A DNA stretch of 64,000 nucleotides from Strongylocentrotus droebachiensis (taxonomy: Eukaryota; Echinodermata; Echinoidea; Camarodonta; Strongylocentrotidae). Of the stretch, positions 37,948 to 49,800 are shown piece by piece. Positions within the stretch are counted from its first letter, which is position 1; each line of letters begins with the position of its first letter. The stretch spans positions 603,232 to 667,231 of the forward strand of contig JAVYIG010000310.1 in the NCBI GenBank assembly GCA_035222895.1. Direction: 5' to 3'. The translations under genes and the position numbers were made by a program. Below the pieces are notes generated by a model, which made no database searches, had not been told where the DNA came from, and saw only the letters and a list, made by a program, of their open reading frames with translations.

Positions 37948-38370
37948 TAGGCCATTTTCGTAATGTAACCAAATGTAATGCATAAGTCTTTGTGAAGTGC
38001 CTCAATACAAATTATTTCATTCACCTGGTAAGAATAATAGTATACTGCATACATTAGTTGTTGCCAGGTTGGACAAACATTATGGATTGACCTACCTAGC
38101 AACACTTGATATAATGCAGTTTGCATTCTGACTATTGAATTACTATTATTCTTATCAGGTTAATGAAACAATTTGTATTGAGGCACTTCATAAAGACTTG
38201 TGTATTACATTTGGGTAGCGTTTCTTGAAACCGTCATAACTACAAGTTCACCGACATCCCATTGAAACGCGTGTTAAACTTAATACACGCGTTTCAATGA
38301 GATGTCGGTGAACTTGTACTTATGACGGTTTCGAGAAACGCTGCCCTGGTTACATTACGAAAATGGTCTA
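37948..38370. mobile_element. MITE with a second MITE nested inside, gene C intron 6
   Basis: The outer element (37950-38368) has inverted ends GGCCATTTTCGTAATGTAAC and complement, and is flanked by TA on both sides, as in Tc1/mariner-type insertions. The inner element (about 38213-38346) is almost wholly palindromic (GTAGCGTTTCTTGAAACCGT against its complement) and sits inside the right arm between two TGG triplets. Removing it restores the outer stem. Confidence 0.8.
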
Positions 38371-38518
38371 TTACACACCTTACACAATTACCGAGGGTCG
38401 TTTTTTCTTCCCTAAAATGCATTTTGGGGTAAGATTTTTTTTTTCTCCCTTGAAATTCAAATTATTTATTTTCCCCCAATTTTTTTTTTTTTACAAGAAT
38501 TTCTTTTTAAAGGTTTTT

Positions 38519-39440
38519 ATGCCTCCGTTACGAAGTAGCCGGAGGCATTATGTTTTCGGGTTGTCCGTCCGTCCGTACGTCCGTCCGTCCGTACGTCCCG
38601 TTCTCGTGATCGTGTTATCTGAAGAACCGATTGATGGATTCCTGCCAAACTTTAGTCATGTATGTATCTTGCAGAGCCGATGAACTGATTAGATTTTGGG
38701 GTCACGAGGTCAAAGGTCAAAGGTCACAGGGTTCATTATGTATGCAAAAACAGCTCGTGATCGCGTTATCTAAAGAACCGATAGATGGATTCCTGCCAAA
38801 CTTTAGTCATGTATGTATCTTGCAGAGCCGATGAACTGATTAGATTTTGGGGTCACGAGGTCAAAGGTCAAAGGTCACAGGGCTCATTATGTATGCAAAA
38901 ACAGCTTGTGATCGCGTTATCTCAAGAACCGATTGATGGATTCCTGCCAAACTTAGGTCATGTATGTTACTTGCAGAGCCGATGAACTGATTAGATTTTG
39001 GGGTCATGAGGTCAAGGTCAAAGGTCATGCGGCCCATTATGTATGCAAAAATAGCTTGCGATCGCATTATCATTAGAACAGATTGATGGACTCCTGCCAA
39101 ACTTAGATCATGTATGTATCTTGCAGAGCCAATGAACTGAGTAGATTCTTGGGTCATGAGGTCAAAGGTCAAAGGTCATGGGCTCATTATGTATGCAAAA
39201 ATAGCTTGTGAACGCATTCTCATTAGAACTGACAGATGGATTACTATTTAACTCAGGACATCTTGCAGAGCCAATGAACTGAGTAGATTTTAGGGTCATG
39301 AGGTCAAAGATCAAAGGGTCATATGTATATAATGGATTACAATTGAAATTGATTTGAAAAATTTCTTCTGTTTTGGTTTGTAAAATTGCTCCATGACGGA
39401 GGCATCATTTTCGACTGCGCGCAGTCGAAGTTCCATCTAG
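38519..39440. repeat. 151-bp tandem repeat element with AGGTCA direct repeats
   Basis: Five units of about 150 bases share GATTCCTGCCAAACTTTAG, ATCTTGCAGAGCC, GAACTGA and GAGGTCAAAGGTCAAAGGTCA. The array is preceded by GTCCGTCCGTCC repeats and bounded by GCCTCCGTTACG at the left and GACGGAGGCATC at the right. The AGGTCA stacks start at 38707, 38858, 39009, 39159 and 39301. It lies in intron 6 of pseudogene C and is an interspersed element of unknown family. Confidence 0.8.
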
Positions 39441-39628
39441 TTTTTTTCTTGAATGATCTCGAAATGTTATTTTCCCCAATTATTTTGTTTGCAATTCTTT
39501 TTCTAAAATGTTGATTGTCCCCGAAAAAAATAATATTTCGGGCAAAACAAAATATGGACGGACCCCCCCCCCCCCCCCAAAAAAAAAATAAAATAAAATA
39601 AAAACAAAATAAAACCAATGCTATCTAA

Positions 39629-39782
39629 TATAACAGTTATTGACTGGAAGGGGGTATATAACACTCTTTGGACCTGAAGGGAGATTTTCCCTCGGGAAAA
39701 TATAACCACTTAGGAAATAAAACTCCCTTCAGCGGTCCAAATAATTTTATATTACACCCCCTGCCAGTCAATAACTGTATAA
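39629..39782. mobile_element. Foldback MITE, gene C intron 6
   Basis: TATAACAGTTATTGACTGG with following GGGGGT is mirrored by ACCCCC and CCAGTCAATAACTGTATA. The total is about 154 bp, and the paralogous introns lack it. Confidence 0.8.
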
Positions 39783-40258
39783 TAGAGACGTTTGCTATTT
39801 TAATAACACTGGCCCTACGTCCTCCCCCCCCCCCCCCTTGGTCATAGATCCTAGGCTGCGCATAATAATTGGTATGTAGGATAGAACGTGGACCAGATTA
39901 AGATCTGTGCAATGATCAAGGACAAATCCATGATTGTCTTAAGGGCGAGGGTAACTGTAGGAGCATTGCGACATCGTAGTCAATAATCAGTGAAGGACTG
40001 GCACTTTTACTCGACAGAATTATTAAAAAAGTCCAGCCAGCCCTCCTCCCAAGTCCGGCTCCTCGCTCAGCGGAGGGGGGGGGGGGGGGGGGGAGGGGTG
40101 AAAGGGCAGTAGTGTAAGGGTAAGAAGCATGACCGACTGCCAAATACACCATATAGGACTATTGAGGCTAATACTAATGCGTTTTAGCTGATGGTTGGAT
40201 GTTTCTGTTTACATTCGTATACAAAATCTTCGTTAATATTAGTCCAATCACCACTCAC

Positions 40259-40574
40259 CAAGGGTTGGAGTCGTGACAGTCACAAGTGGACTTCTTGGTC
40301 CTTCTCCGCCGAGACCTTCTCTGACGGCAGACACACTGATATTGTATTCTGTTTCTGGTTCCAATTCAGTCAATACAAACTCCATTATTCGTTGAAGGTC
40401 GCTCTCTCCCACACTCGAGTCGATTCTACCAACCACTTTCTTCCAAAGTTTGTTGATATATAAGGTAACCAACAACTGGTCCGTCGCCAGAGTCCATAAA
40501 AGGTATCCAAGAGCTCCAGAAGACAGTGACTGATGACGAGCTGATCTCTCCGACTGTTGGGCCGGATGACAGCT
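40259..40574 (-). pseudogene. Gene C exon 6: FN3 with 8-bp deletion
   Basis: The acceptor TTTACCAG and donor GTGAGTGG are normal. Between the codons for QQT and VVGRI, eight bases present in gene B (GAGGAATG-like) are missing, so the phase-1 frame runs into TAG. The downstream part (from GRIDSSVGESDLQ on) is intact in the shifted frame. Confidence 0.88.
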
Positions 40575-41277
40575 CTGGTAAAGCTGAGAATTATATAACT
40601 ATCAAGTTAAAAGCTGATTTTATGTATAGAGTACTTAATGAGAAAAAACACACCAGCAAAGAAACCAACAAATAAAACAAGTAAAAATAAAACTCAGTCT
40701 GAAATCCCAATCTTAGGGCCTATTTTGAATTGCCTTATTAAGTCTCCAAATACCTTGCATATTTAAATAGGTATTTCCGATAATGTTCATGCATATACAT
40801 TGTGTATGTTGTTATTCACTACTTACATTTGATATACAAAATCACCTAATCAGTTTAAATATGGTGAGAATTGGTTTGAACAAAATATTACCGTAAAAAT
40901 CAAAGACCGCAGAAATAGTAGCCAGTGAAAAGGATCTATCTTTGTCCGGCAGTTCACCTGCGTAGCAAAAGATTTGGTCATCTTCGTTCACGTTGTCAAA
41001 AAGGAAACTACTATTACGGAATTCACCATCAAGGCTCGTCGATGAGAAGGAAATCGGTCTCGATGACGAAAGATTTTGACCGATGGATAGCGTGACGTCA
41101 TCTGGAGACAGTGTTTGTCCTTCGATTTCGACGTCGACGGCGCAGTAGACACTAGCGAAACCGGGATTAGATCGAGGGGTAGTGAGATGAAAATGATCTG
41201 CAGGATGAGATACAAGAAAGAAAGGGAGTGGTAGAAAGGCAATAAAATACAAAATCTAGCAACATTATCACAGTGAA

Positions 41278-41450
41278 TTTTTCAATTTCAATTTCAATTT
41301 ATTTATGTTTCCAACAAAACATTATAAATCAATTATAAACATTAAAAAACAAATGTAGAAATACATATTGGAAACAGAGGGGTCCACTAAAAAGCAGTTC
41401 TTGTAAAAGTGTGAACACCTCAAATGATACTTAAGGATAATGAGTAATTA
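41278..41450 (-). mobile_element. LINE 3' end fragment in gene C intron 4
   Basis: Minus-strand tail of AAATTG units at 41280-41300, followed by a UTR with GGGGTCCACTAAAAAGCAG and TTCTTGTAAAAG, as in the other LINE 3' ends here. A GATAA-rich tract lies at 41562-41628. No coding part. Confidence 0.6.
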
Positions 41451-42267
41451 TTTTAACAAGTCCATAACTACAAAAGGAACTACAAAATAGGGGAAAGGGG
41501 TGCCAACAGAGATGAAAACGAAACAAATTTACATGACAAAGATAGAAGAACGCGGATACAAATGATAAGATGATAAAATGATAAAATGATAAAAATGATA
41601 AGACGATAAAATGATAAGATGATAAAATGCATTCGTTGACGCAGTCCTACGTCAGGTAAAATTAATGCTGCCTTGTGTGCAAGACTAGAGTGACATGTGA
41701 AAACACATAGGCATATTGATAAATGTGATATCACTCACAAATTCCTTTCTGGCAAATCAAATATCTGTCCAGTATACAGAAGACATCGTCCCAACGTCCA
41801 TGTCTATCATTACTTGTGCTCGACCTGAGGCAAGCACAATTTTGATCTCCAAAAGCATTGTTTGGTTCATTTGGCGCCCAACTATCGTATCTAATATAAA
41901 ACAAAGGAAAATAAAATGCATGACAATTGAAATAACAATAAAATACCCAGGCATGAAGGTGAGCATATACTATTAATGGGATTGTAGACTATTCAATCTT
42001 CCAAGTAATGCCGGTTAAAAATATCGTTTACAGGACATAAATAACCATACAATCATAACCGTTTTAACGACATTGGAAAGTGTTAAGAATGTCTTTAATA
42101 CGTTTTGTGTTTGCTGTTATTTTAATTGGGATTTGAGATAATTAAAGAAACGTGTATTACTCATAAATTCTGACAAACTTCATCGCTATGCATGGAGATC
42201 TAACTTCAAATGACTAATACAAGAAATGCACTTATTTTATTGTTGATATCGTGAATATAGTGCTTAC

Positions 42268-42383
42268 ATCACTGGTGAGCCGTCAAGCCATCTGAATTGA
42301 CCTTCGTCCTCTCTGTCATTGCAACCAATCCAAAAGCACCGCGTTTCTTCTAAGGCCGGAGTGATGAAAGTCGTCAAGAAAAC
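42268..42383 (-). pseudogene. Gene C exon 3: acceptor AG changed to GG
   Basis: The minus-strand junction reads CAATATCAATGCGG then GTTTTCTTG, where gene A has CAATATCAATTCAG then GCTTTCTTG. The coding part (FWIGCNDRE, FRWLDG) is open and keeps its donor. The next AG is 34 bases inside and out of frame. Confidence 0.85.
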
Positions 42384-43498
42384 CCGCATTGATATTGACA
42401 AATACAAAATATAAAACTTACTTCCTACTTCTAAAACCAATTATCCGGAATAGAAATCACAAAGAAAAGTTAATAGACTGAGCGTAAGATGATATTGATT
42501 AGAAACTATTGAACAATTAAAAGTGAAACATTCTCCACATCTCTCTTTACGTGGCATCACACGAATAAAGAATCGTACACAATCGTAATTTTTAAAATAA
42601 AGAATTGGACATTTTTCTGTTTAATGAATATTAGCGCTCGGACACGAGGCGTCATTGCTGTGAGAGAAACTTTCATGAAGTAAATTATGCATAGATTGCA
42701 TTATATTACTCGCCCATACACTAACTGCCTTCGTAGGCTTATTAGCGTAGGTAATGACGCAATCTATCATGCGCCAATCATCGTGTGTGATAGATACAAT
42801 AGCATGCGCCAGTATCATGCAATCATTATCAATGTACAATAATTTATTGTGATTAACATCTGACCATTATTTGAATCGTTTGTATACCTGGATCTCGTCT
42901 GAGCCAATCCTTGCTAGATTCGCTCCGTAACCTTGGCAGCGAGCCTGCGCCTGATTGTACCCCGTTAGGGTGATGGTATCCACTAGATATACTGCGTCAT
43001 CCAGTCGGTGCCATTCTGGCTGACTTGTTACTGTATTAAGATATGAAAGTGACAGTTTTTGAATTATAAGACGGCTGCTTCCTCCAAGCATTCGTATGGT
43101 AATACCTGACACAGCGGAATGTTGAAACAGCAGATATAATTAACAGCACCCCAAGGTAGGATAAACCGGAAGTGATTTTCCCCTTTTGAACACAAAAATT
43201 CAATTAAACTAAGCAATAACAATATTTTTAAACAGAACAAAAAAGCGATGAGTTTTTATGACGAACATGGATATATTTATAAGTATTCTTACCCTCTTGT
43301 AAAGACACGATGGCTACAATGGCGATAGTAACGAACGCTGTCTCCTGGTAGGCGAACTTCATATTTTAAAATCAGCGAATTGATGGGAGTTGATGTCAGA
43401 AAGAGATACTATTCATTTATGATGGTATTCAAAATGTATGTACATGGACTCGAAGAGAAATAAACGTTGACATGTCTCGCACTGAAATGACCTTAAAC

Positions 43499-45938
43499 AT
43501 ATGGGGCGCCAAGTGTTACCCTAGTTTTTCGGTATAAAATCACCTCATTTTGTTACAAAATTTGTACCGAATTAATTTTGTTACAAAATGATTTGTACCG
43601 AATTTATTTTGTAACAAAATTTTATTTTGTTAAAAACTTTTGTAACAAAATAAATTTTGTTACAAAATGATTTGTACCGAATTCATTTTGTTACAAAATT
43701 TTTACCGAATTCATTTTGTTACAAAATGATTTGTACCGAATTCATTTTGTTACAAAATCATTTTTACGGAATTCATTTTGTTACAAAATTATTTTTACCG
43801 AATCTATTTTGTTAAAAAAAATTGTACTGAATTGATTTTGTTGCAAAATGACTTTTACCGAATTTATTTTGTTACAAAATGACTTTGTACCGAATACATT
43901 TTGTACCAAAAAACCAGGGTAACACTTGGCGCCTTTGGACGCCAAGTGTTACCCTGGTTTTTTCGGTAACACTTTGCGCCTTGGGTCGCCAAGTGTAACC
44001 CTGGTTTTTCGGTATAAAATCACCTCATTTTGTCGCAGAGTACACTCAAAACTGTATTTTGTAACAACATTATGTTATACAATTTTTTTTGTTACAAAAT
44101 TACTTTGTACCGAATTCATTCTGTATTACAAAATGGTTTTTTTTGTGGACGGAATACATTTCGTACCGAACTCATTTTCATTCTGTGTACGGAATTATAG
44201 TCCGTGCATATAGTTTTGTGTCCGCGGAATGCAAGGTCAGTGAACAGTTGATGCTTGGGGGAGAGGGAATTAATTATTAACCTTGGTATGAAGTTGTGTT
44301 CATACTGCACGCACTGCCTCATCCTGATAGCACACTAGTAGCGTACAGTCATGGTGTGTCTACACTCAACAATACCAAGATACTGGAAGTTAAAGTTAAT
44401 CTGGACATGAACAAAGCGTTTCGCTATTAAAACTGTAACTAGTGACTTAAACTAGAATATAACAATGTGCTATGGCATAATACATAGTAACTGTCACATG
44501 TCGTTGGCTAAGAATTTTGTATAAGTAAGCAAAAGACAAATATACTGACAGCATTGATTATTGTTATTGAGAGAATATAGTTTAATTAAACTATATTATC
44601 TCAATAACAAAAATAATAAATACTTATAAAGCGCCGCACTTAGTTAATAACTTACTCAAGGCGCAAATTGTGGGGTAAAGTTACGAAGAGAAAAAAGATA
44701 TACATAACTATCAATATTTGCAAGTTGTAAATCTTTATTGCTCTTTATACCCTGGAGGACTTGGATGGGGTAGCGGGAGGGGCTGGCGGTATCGAGAGGG
44801 GTGATGAGGCGAGGGGGGTCCGAATAAGGTGGATAATGCATTGGTAAATTACTATGATAAAAAATTGATATATTAAATGTAGATTAATATGAATTTTTGG
44901 ACCCCATGGAAGCACATACGTACGTGAACGCTACGGTAGTCTTTGCCTTGCTTTGCAGCTTTGTGTTTTAAACTTCCTTGTATGAAGTTATTAAATGTTA
45001 GGCTTACTCAGTAACTACGGTACGTAGGCACCTTCTTTATTTCTTACCCATTTAAACAGTATCTTGGTATTATTGAGTGTAGACACACCATGACTTGTGT
45101 ACGCTACTAGTGTGCTATCAGGATGAGGCAGTGCGTGCAGTATGAACACAACTTCTTACCAAGGTTTAATTCCCTCTCCCCCAAGCATCAACTGTTCACT
45201 GACCTTGCATTCCGCGGACACAAAACTATATGCACGGACTATAATTCCGTACACAGAATGAAAATGAGTTCGGTACGAAATGTATTCCGTCCACAAAAAA
45301 AAACCATTTTGTAATACAGAATGAATTCGGTACAAAGTAATTTTGTAACAAAATAAATTGTTTAACATAATGTTACAAAATACAGTTTTGAGTATATTCT
45401 GTGACAAATTGAGGTGATTTTATACCGAAAAACCAGGGTTACACTTGGCTACCCAAGGCGCAAAGTGTTACCGAAAAAACCAGGGTAACACTTGGCGTCC
45501 AAAGGCGCCAAGTGTTACCCTGGTTTTTCGGTACAAAATGTATTCGGTACAAAGTCATTTTGTAACAAAATAAATTCGGTAAAAGTCATTTTGCAACAAA
45601 ATCAATTCAGTACAAATTTTTTTAACAAAATAGATTCGGTAAAAATAATTTTGTAACAAAATGAATTCCGTAAAAATGATTTTGTAACAAAATGAATTCG
45701 GTACAAATCATTTTGTAACAAAATGAATTCGGTAAAAATGTTGTAACAAAATGAATTCGGTACAAATCATTTTGTAACAAAATTTATTTTGTTACAAAAG
45801 TTTTTAACAAAATAAAATTTTGTTACAAAATAAATTCGGTACAAATCATTTTGTAACAAAATTAATTCGGTACAAATTTTGTAACAAAATGAGGTGATTT
45901 TATACCGAAAAACTAGGGTAACACTTGGCGCCCCATAT
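43499..45938. mobile_element. Giant foldback element in the gene C promoter region
   Basis: Arms of about 885 bases (43499-44388 and 45057-45938) are reverse complements, each ending in ATATGGGGCGCCAAGTG. The flanks carry AAAC at 43495-43498 and again at 45939-45942, a 4-bp target duplication. The outer half of each arm is a degenerate array of about 30-base units (TTTTGTTACAAAAT with GTACCGAATTCA). A second palindrome (AATATAGTTTAATTAAAC and complement) lies near 44570-44612 in the spacer. There is no transposase. Confidence 0.85.
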
Positions 45939-46254
45939 AAACAGGGCTTTCTGTTTTGTTTCCTGGGCTTGCGACATTAACTTTCCTCTTTCAGTTTCAA
46001 ATAATAAATGTGCTACATCACCCTGTCTTATTTTAGAATAAAACTAACTGTTTCCTTTTCATGTTCATGCTTCCATATGAGGCATTGAAATAATTTAATT
46101 GATTTCTTTCAAAGACGGAAAGCCTATTTGTAAGCGAAAGAATAACTTCTCAGTTGAATTGTTTGTTTTCTGTGTGTTTTTCTGAATGCACATTGGAGGT
46201 AGATAATCATAATAATGTCGATGATGTTGATGAATGATAATAATTTAATAATTA
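45939..46254 (-). promoter_or_regulatory. Displaced promoter-like block of gene C
   Basis: Continues the upstream homology of genes A and B that the foldback split. The IRF/Ets-like element GAAACTGAAAGAGGAAA is at 45982-45998, now 2,620 bases from the gene C ATG compared with 175-179 in A and B. Confidence 0.5.
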
Positions 46255-46799
46255 TGTAACAAAATTTTATTACAAGTGTTTAATTCAGACTGCTCTCGTT
46301 CTCGAACTCTTAATTGTCTCTTCTTAGTTCTCGCTCAATATCTCTCTCACTCATGCGTGTATGTAAAACAAATGCGACAGAAGAAATGGAGTAGTATGAT
46401 CGTGAGTTTCAGTTCTATTCGTCGTTTATTACTTTCAATAATGACAACTCAGTAAAAATTGTGCTCTCTTAACTGGCACTATATACAGTCAGGTACAGTG
46501 AATTATTAGAACGCCTGCAGGTTTGGAAAGCGGCAGAAAGGAGTCCCGAGGAGAAGTCTCAAGAAGAAGTCTGTCTAAGAAGTCTCTCGATTTTAGATTC
46601 CCTAGGCTGGCTTTATATAGGGAGCTAGATTTATACTGTTTTGTAGCAGGCCAACCTTCCAGCAAGGACACAACCCGACCTCGAGCTAAAGGGCAGAGTC
46701 TGTCCTCAAACTGAGGACAAAGTGTGCCCTCCGCTCGGGGTCAGTCGGGGGCCGCACGCGACTGAGTATCTGTCCTTGCCGTTACGTAAGACGAGGACA
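46255..46799 (-). mobile_element. Probable solo LTR of a retrotransposon
   Basis: Read on the minus strand it starts TGTCCTCG and ends GTTACA. It has CTATATAAAG at 46611-46620, a downstream transcribed-type region and AATAAA at 46426-46431. This order is that of a retroviral-type long terminal repeat. No internal coding region is present, and I could not confirm a target duplication, so the ends and the LTR call are tentative. Confidence 0.5.
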
Positions 46800-46805
46800 G
46801 ATTCT

Positions 46806-49800
46806 CTAGACGATAAGATAAGATAAGATAAGATAAGATTTTATTCGTCTTTCTTTCAAATGACATACAGAGCATAACATTGGATCATAACATATTTACA
46901 ATGCAAAATAACAAATTATGGCAATGATAAAAACAAAGTTAACTAAAAGAAAGACGAGGAGACCCTGGTAAAAGCAGAGCTTGTAATTATTAGGGTCCCC
47001 TCTGAGCCGGATAAAACATGATGAATAGATATTTGTGACTACCTAAGAATAAAATAGGGAAAAGGGGGTATAACAAAACAAGAAGTGTAAACACAAACAA
47101 CAACAAAACGAGAGACGAGACTAGACAAGACGGGAGAAAAAAGAAAATATGAGAAATAATAGAAGACTACAGCACATCGACAATAGGCAGAGCACACAAC
47201 GGGCACAACACAACAGGGGGAGGGAATAAGAGGTTGACAATCTGAAAATATTCAGTAAGACACATATTAATATCAAGAAGAAAATTTACATTTATAGTAA
47301 TACATAATATATCTTGGCACCATAATAACTACAAAAATGAACTACTCTATGAGTCACAGTATTTATCGAGAAGATAAACCTTAAAGGTATTACAAAGTTT
47401 TGGTAAATTTTGAAAAATGGGTGGATAATGATTCTTTACAATTTTGATATATTTGGATGCCCCTGGGGATGTATTAAATGCACTAGAAATTTTAGCCCCT
47501 AAAACACTTCTGCTTTCGAGAAAAATTGAATATAAACATTTACCGGTGCTCCCGCCATATAATGGTAGCTGCGACCATGAAAATCTCAGAATATGTAGTT
47601 GTGCTATATATTTCCAAACGGGAATAGCTAATCGGTCGATTTTAGTCAAGATACATTGTTTTATAGCTTAATTAATATCTTGACCTTCAGAGGGAGCTAT
47701 ACAACATAAAGTGTTTATTATTTACAATTTCATAAATTTAGAGTCGATTTCGACCTCGACAACGACCACTGAATATTGTAGGATCGCATATGCTTCCAAT
47801 ATGTTCATTTGAACCAAATTCATGACCCCATACCAAAACTTTGTATTACCTTTAAGTTTACACTTAAATGAAGAGAGACTAACAGATTGCTTAACGCTAG
47901 AGCCTAGAGAGTTCCAAAACTTAGGTCCAGTAAAAACCAAAGTATTAAAAGCTAACTTTGTCCTTACTTGGGGTAAGTGAAACGCAGAGGCATTTCGTGT
48001 AGCATGGTCATGAACTTGACTATTTTTCTTAAAAATGCTGACTAGAGCCTGTGGAAGGACACCAGAATCGAAGTCGTACATTAAAGAACCCAGTTGAAGG
48101 TGATAAATATCTTGCACCTTTAAAATTCTATGCGTATAAAAATGCGGATTAGTGTGCGTACGAAAGCTAACGTTACAAATAATTCTTAAGACCCTCTTTT
48201 GAATCAAGTATAACTTTTTAAGGTTAGTTTTAAGAGAGTTACCCCAAGCAAGAACACCATAATTAAGATAGGGGAGGATTAATGTTGAGTACATTAATAG
48301 AAGGATGCCTTTAGGTGAAATTGATTTCAATTTATGAATTACGCCACTGTTTCTTGACAATGTCTTATAGAGATGATTTACATGAATTTTCCAACTCATT
48401 TGCTCATCAATGTGCAAACCAAGGAATTTTGCTGATGATACCCTATCTATCAATACATTATTAAATGATACATCTCCTGGAAGCACTTTGATTGTATTAC
48501 TAAAAAACATATAATTTGTCTTCTGCAGATTTAAAGACAATTTATTTGCTTGAATCCACAAAGTAACTTTGCTTAGTTCGAAATTAACCGTTTCTAACAG
48601 AGTTTGTGAATTTGTGTGTGAATAGTACAAGCTGGAATCATCAGCAAATAAAATGAATGACAAAATATCAGATGAGAAATGAAAGTCATTAATATATACA
48701 ATAAACAAGAGCGGACCAAGGAGAGATCCCTGAGGAACGCCGCATGTGACATTCTGTAACCCTGAATCAAAACCGTTTAAAGAAACAAAATTGTTTCCTG
48801 TCAGCTAAGTAGCTCTTAAACCAGTCCAGAGCTGTGCCCCTGACACCATAATGCGATAATTTCCCTAGCAAAATTTCATGATCTATAGTATCAAATGCCT
48901 TGGAATAATCAAGAAATATACCGATTGTGTGCATCTTTTTGTCTATTGCTTGTGAAATCTTATCTATAAAGTGCAGCAAGGCATGAGAGGTAGTATGTTT
49001 CTCTCGGAACCCAAACTGAAAATTTGAGAATATTTTACTTTTGTTGAAAAATTCTAAAGCTCTAACATAAATCACTTTCTCAAGGATCTTTGAGAAGGAG
49101 GTTAGAAGGGAAATAGGACGGTAATTTGAAAAAGATTGAGGATCACCCTTTTTAAAAACGGGTACGACTTTTGCATTTTTTCATGTTTTCGGGGACTATT
49201 CCATTTAACATTGATGAATTAAAAACATGAATAAGGGGTTGAATAATCGCTAAGATAACCTGTTTAATTATGTCATTATTGACACCATCGTAACCAGGAC
49301 TTTCGCCAGCCTTAAGCGAATTCACAATAGTAAGCAACTCTTCCCTAACTAATGGGAAAAGGAATAAGCTTTTCTTGTTACATTCTTTCAGGAAATCGTT
49401 AAAAGATTTTTGACAGGAAGGGACCGCCCGTGACAGATTAGGACCAATACTGCAAAAATAATCATTGAATTTTTCCACAATAATATTCTTATCTTCCACT
49501 AAACGACCATCAATTTCAATATTCTTTACATCAGAATTTTTTTTCTTTGACTTGAACACATTTCTTATCACTTTCCAAGTTCCTTTGATATCGTTTGAAG
49601 TTGCTTGAAACTGAGCAAAATAATGTTTTCTTTGCTGCACGCAAGACTGAAGTAAGGGTGTTTTTATAATCAACATATCGTTTACGTGATGATTCTCTTC
49701 CACTAACTTTATAAGAATAATACAACTTATTCTTCTTATTGATAGACTTCAACAAGGAAGCACTGACCCATGGCATGCGTGGAATTTTCTTACGATTTCT

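Larger units (their letters stand above)
36895..43362 (-). pseudogene. Gene C: damaged CTLD-Ig-FN3 receptor paralogue
   Basis: All eight exons are recognisable (minus strand): 43362-43293, 43030-42888, 42383-42268, 41890-41739, 41197-40892, 40574-40259, 37676-37577, 37123-36895. It encodes a signal peptide (MKFAYQETAFVTIAIVAIVS), a CTLD with WAPNEPNN and RWDD, an Ig-like exon, an FN3 domain, a membrane segment and a tail with VYADI-x7-YVNI (ITAM-like, as in A). Two lesions break it. Exon 3 lacks the AG acceptor (GCGG where A has TCAG), and skipping that exon would shift the frame. Exon 6 has an 8-bp deletion leading to TAG after ESGW. A 2.44-kb foldback also separates the promoter-like block from the start. 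The rest of the coding sequence is well kept, so inactivation looks recent. Confidence 0.85.

Noticed and set aside
38519-39440. Coding repeat protein
   Set aside because: Frames through the 151-bp units are overlapping and interrupted, since 151 is not a multiple of three.
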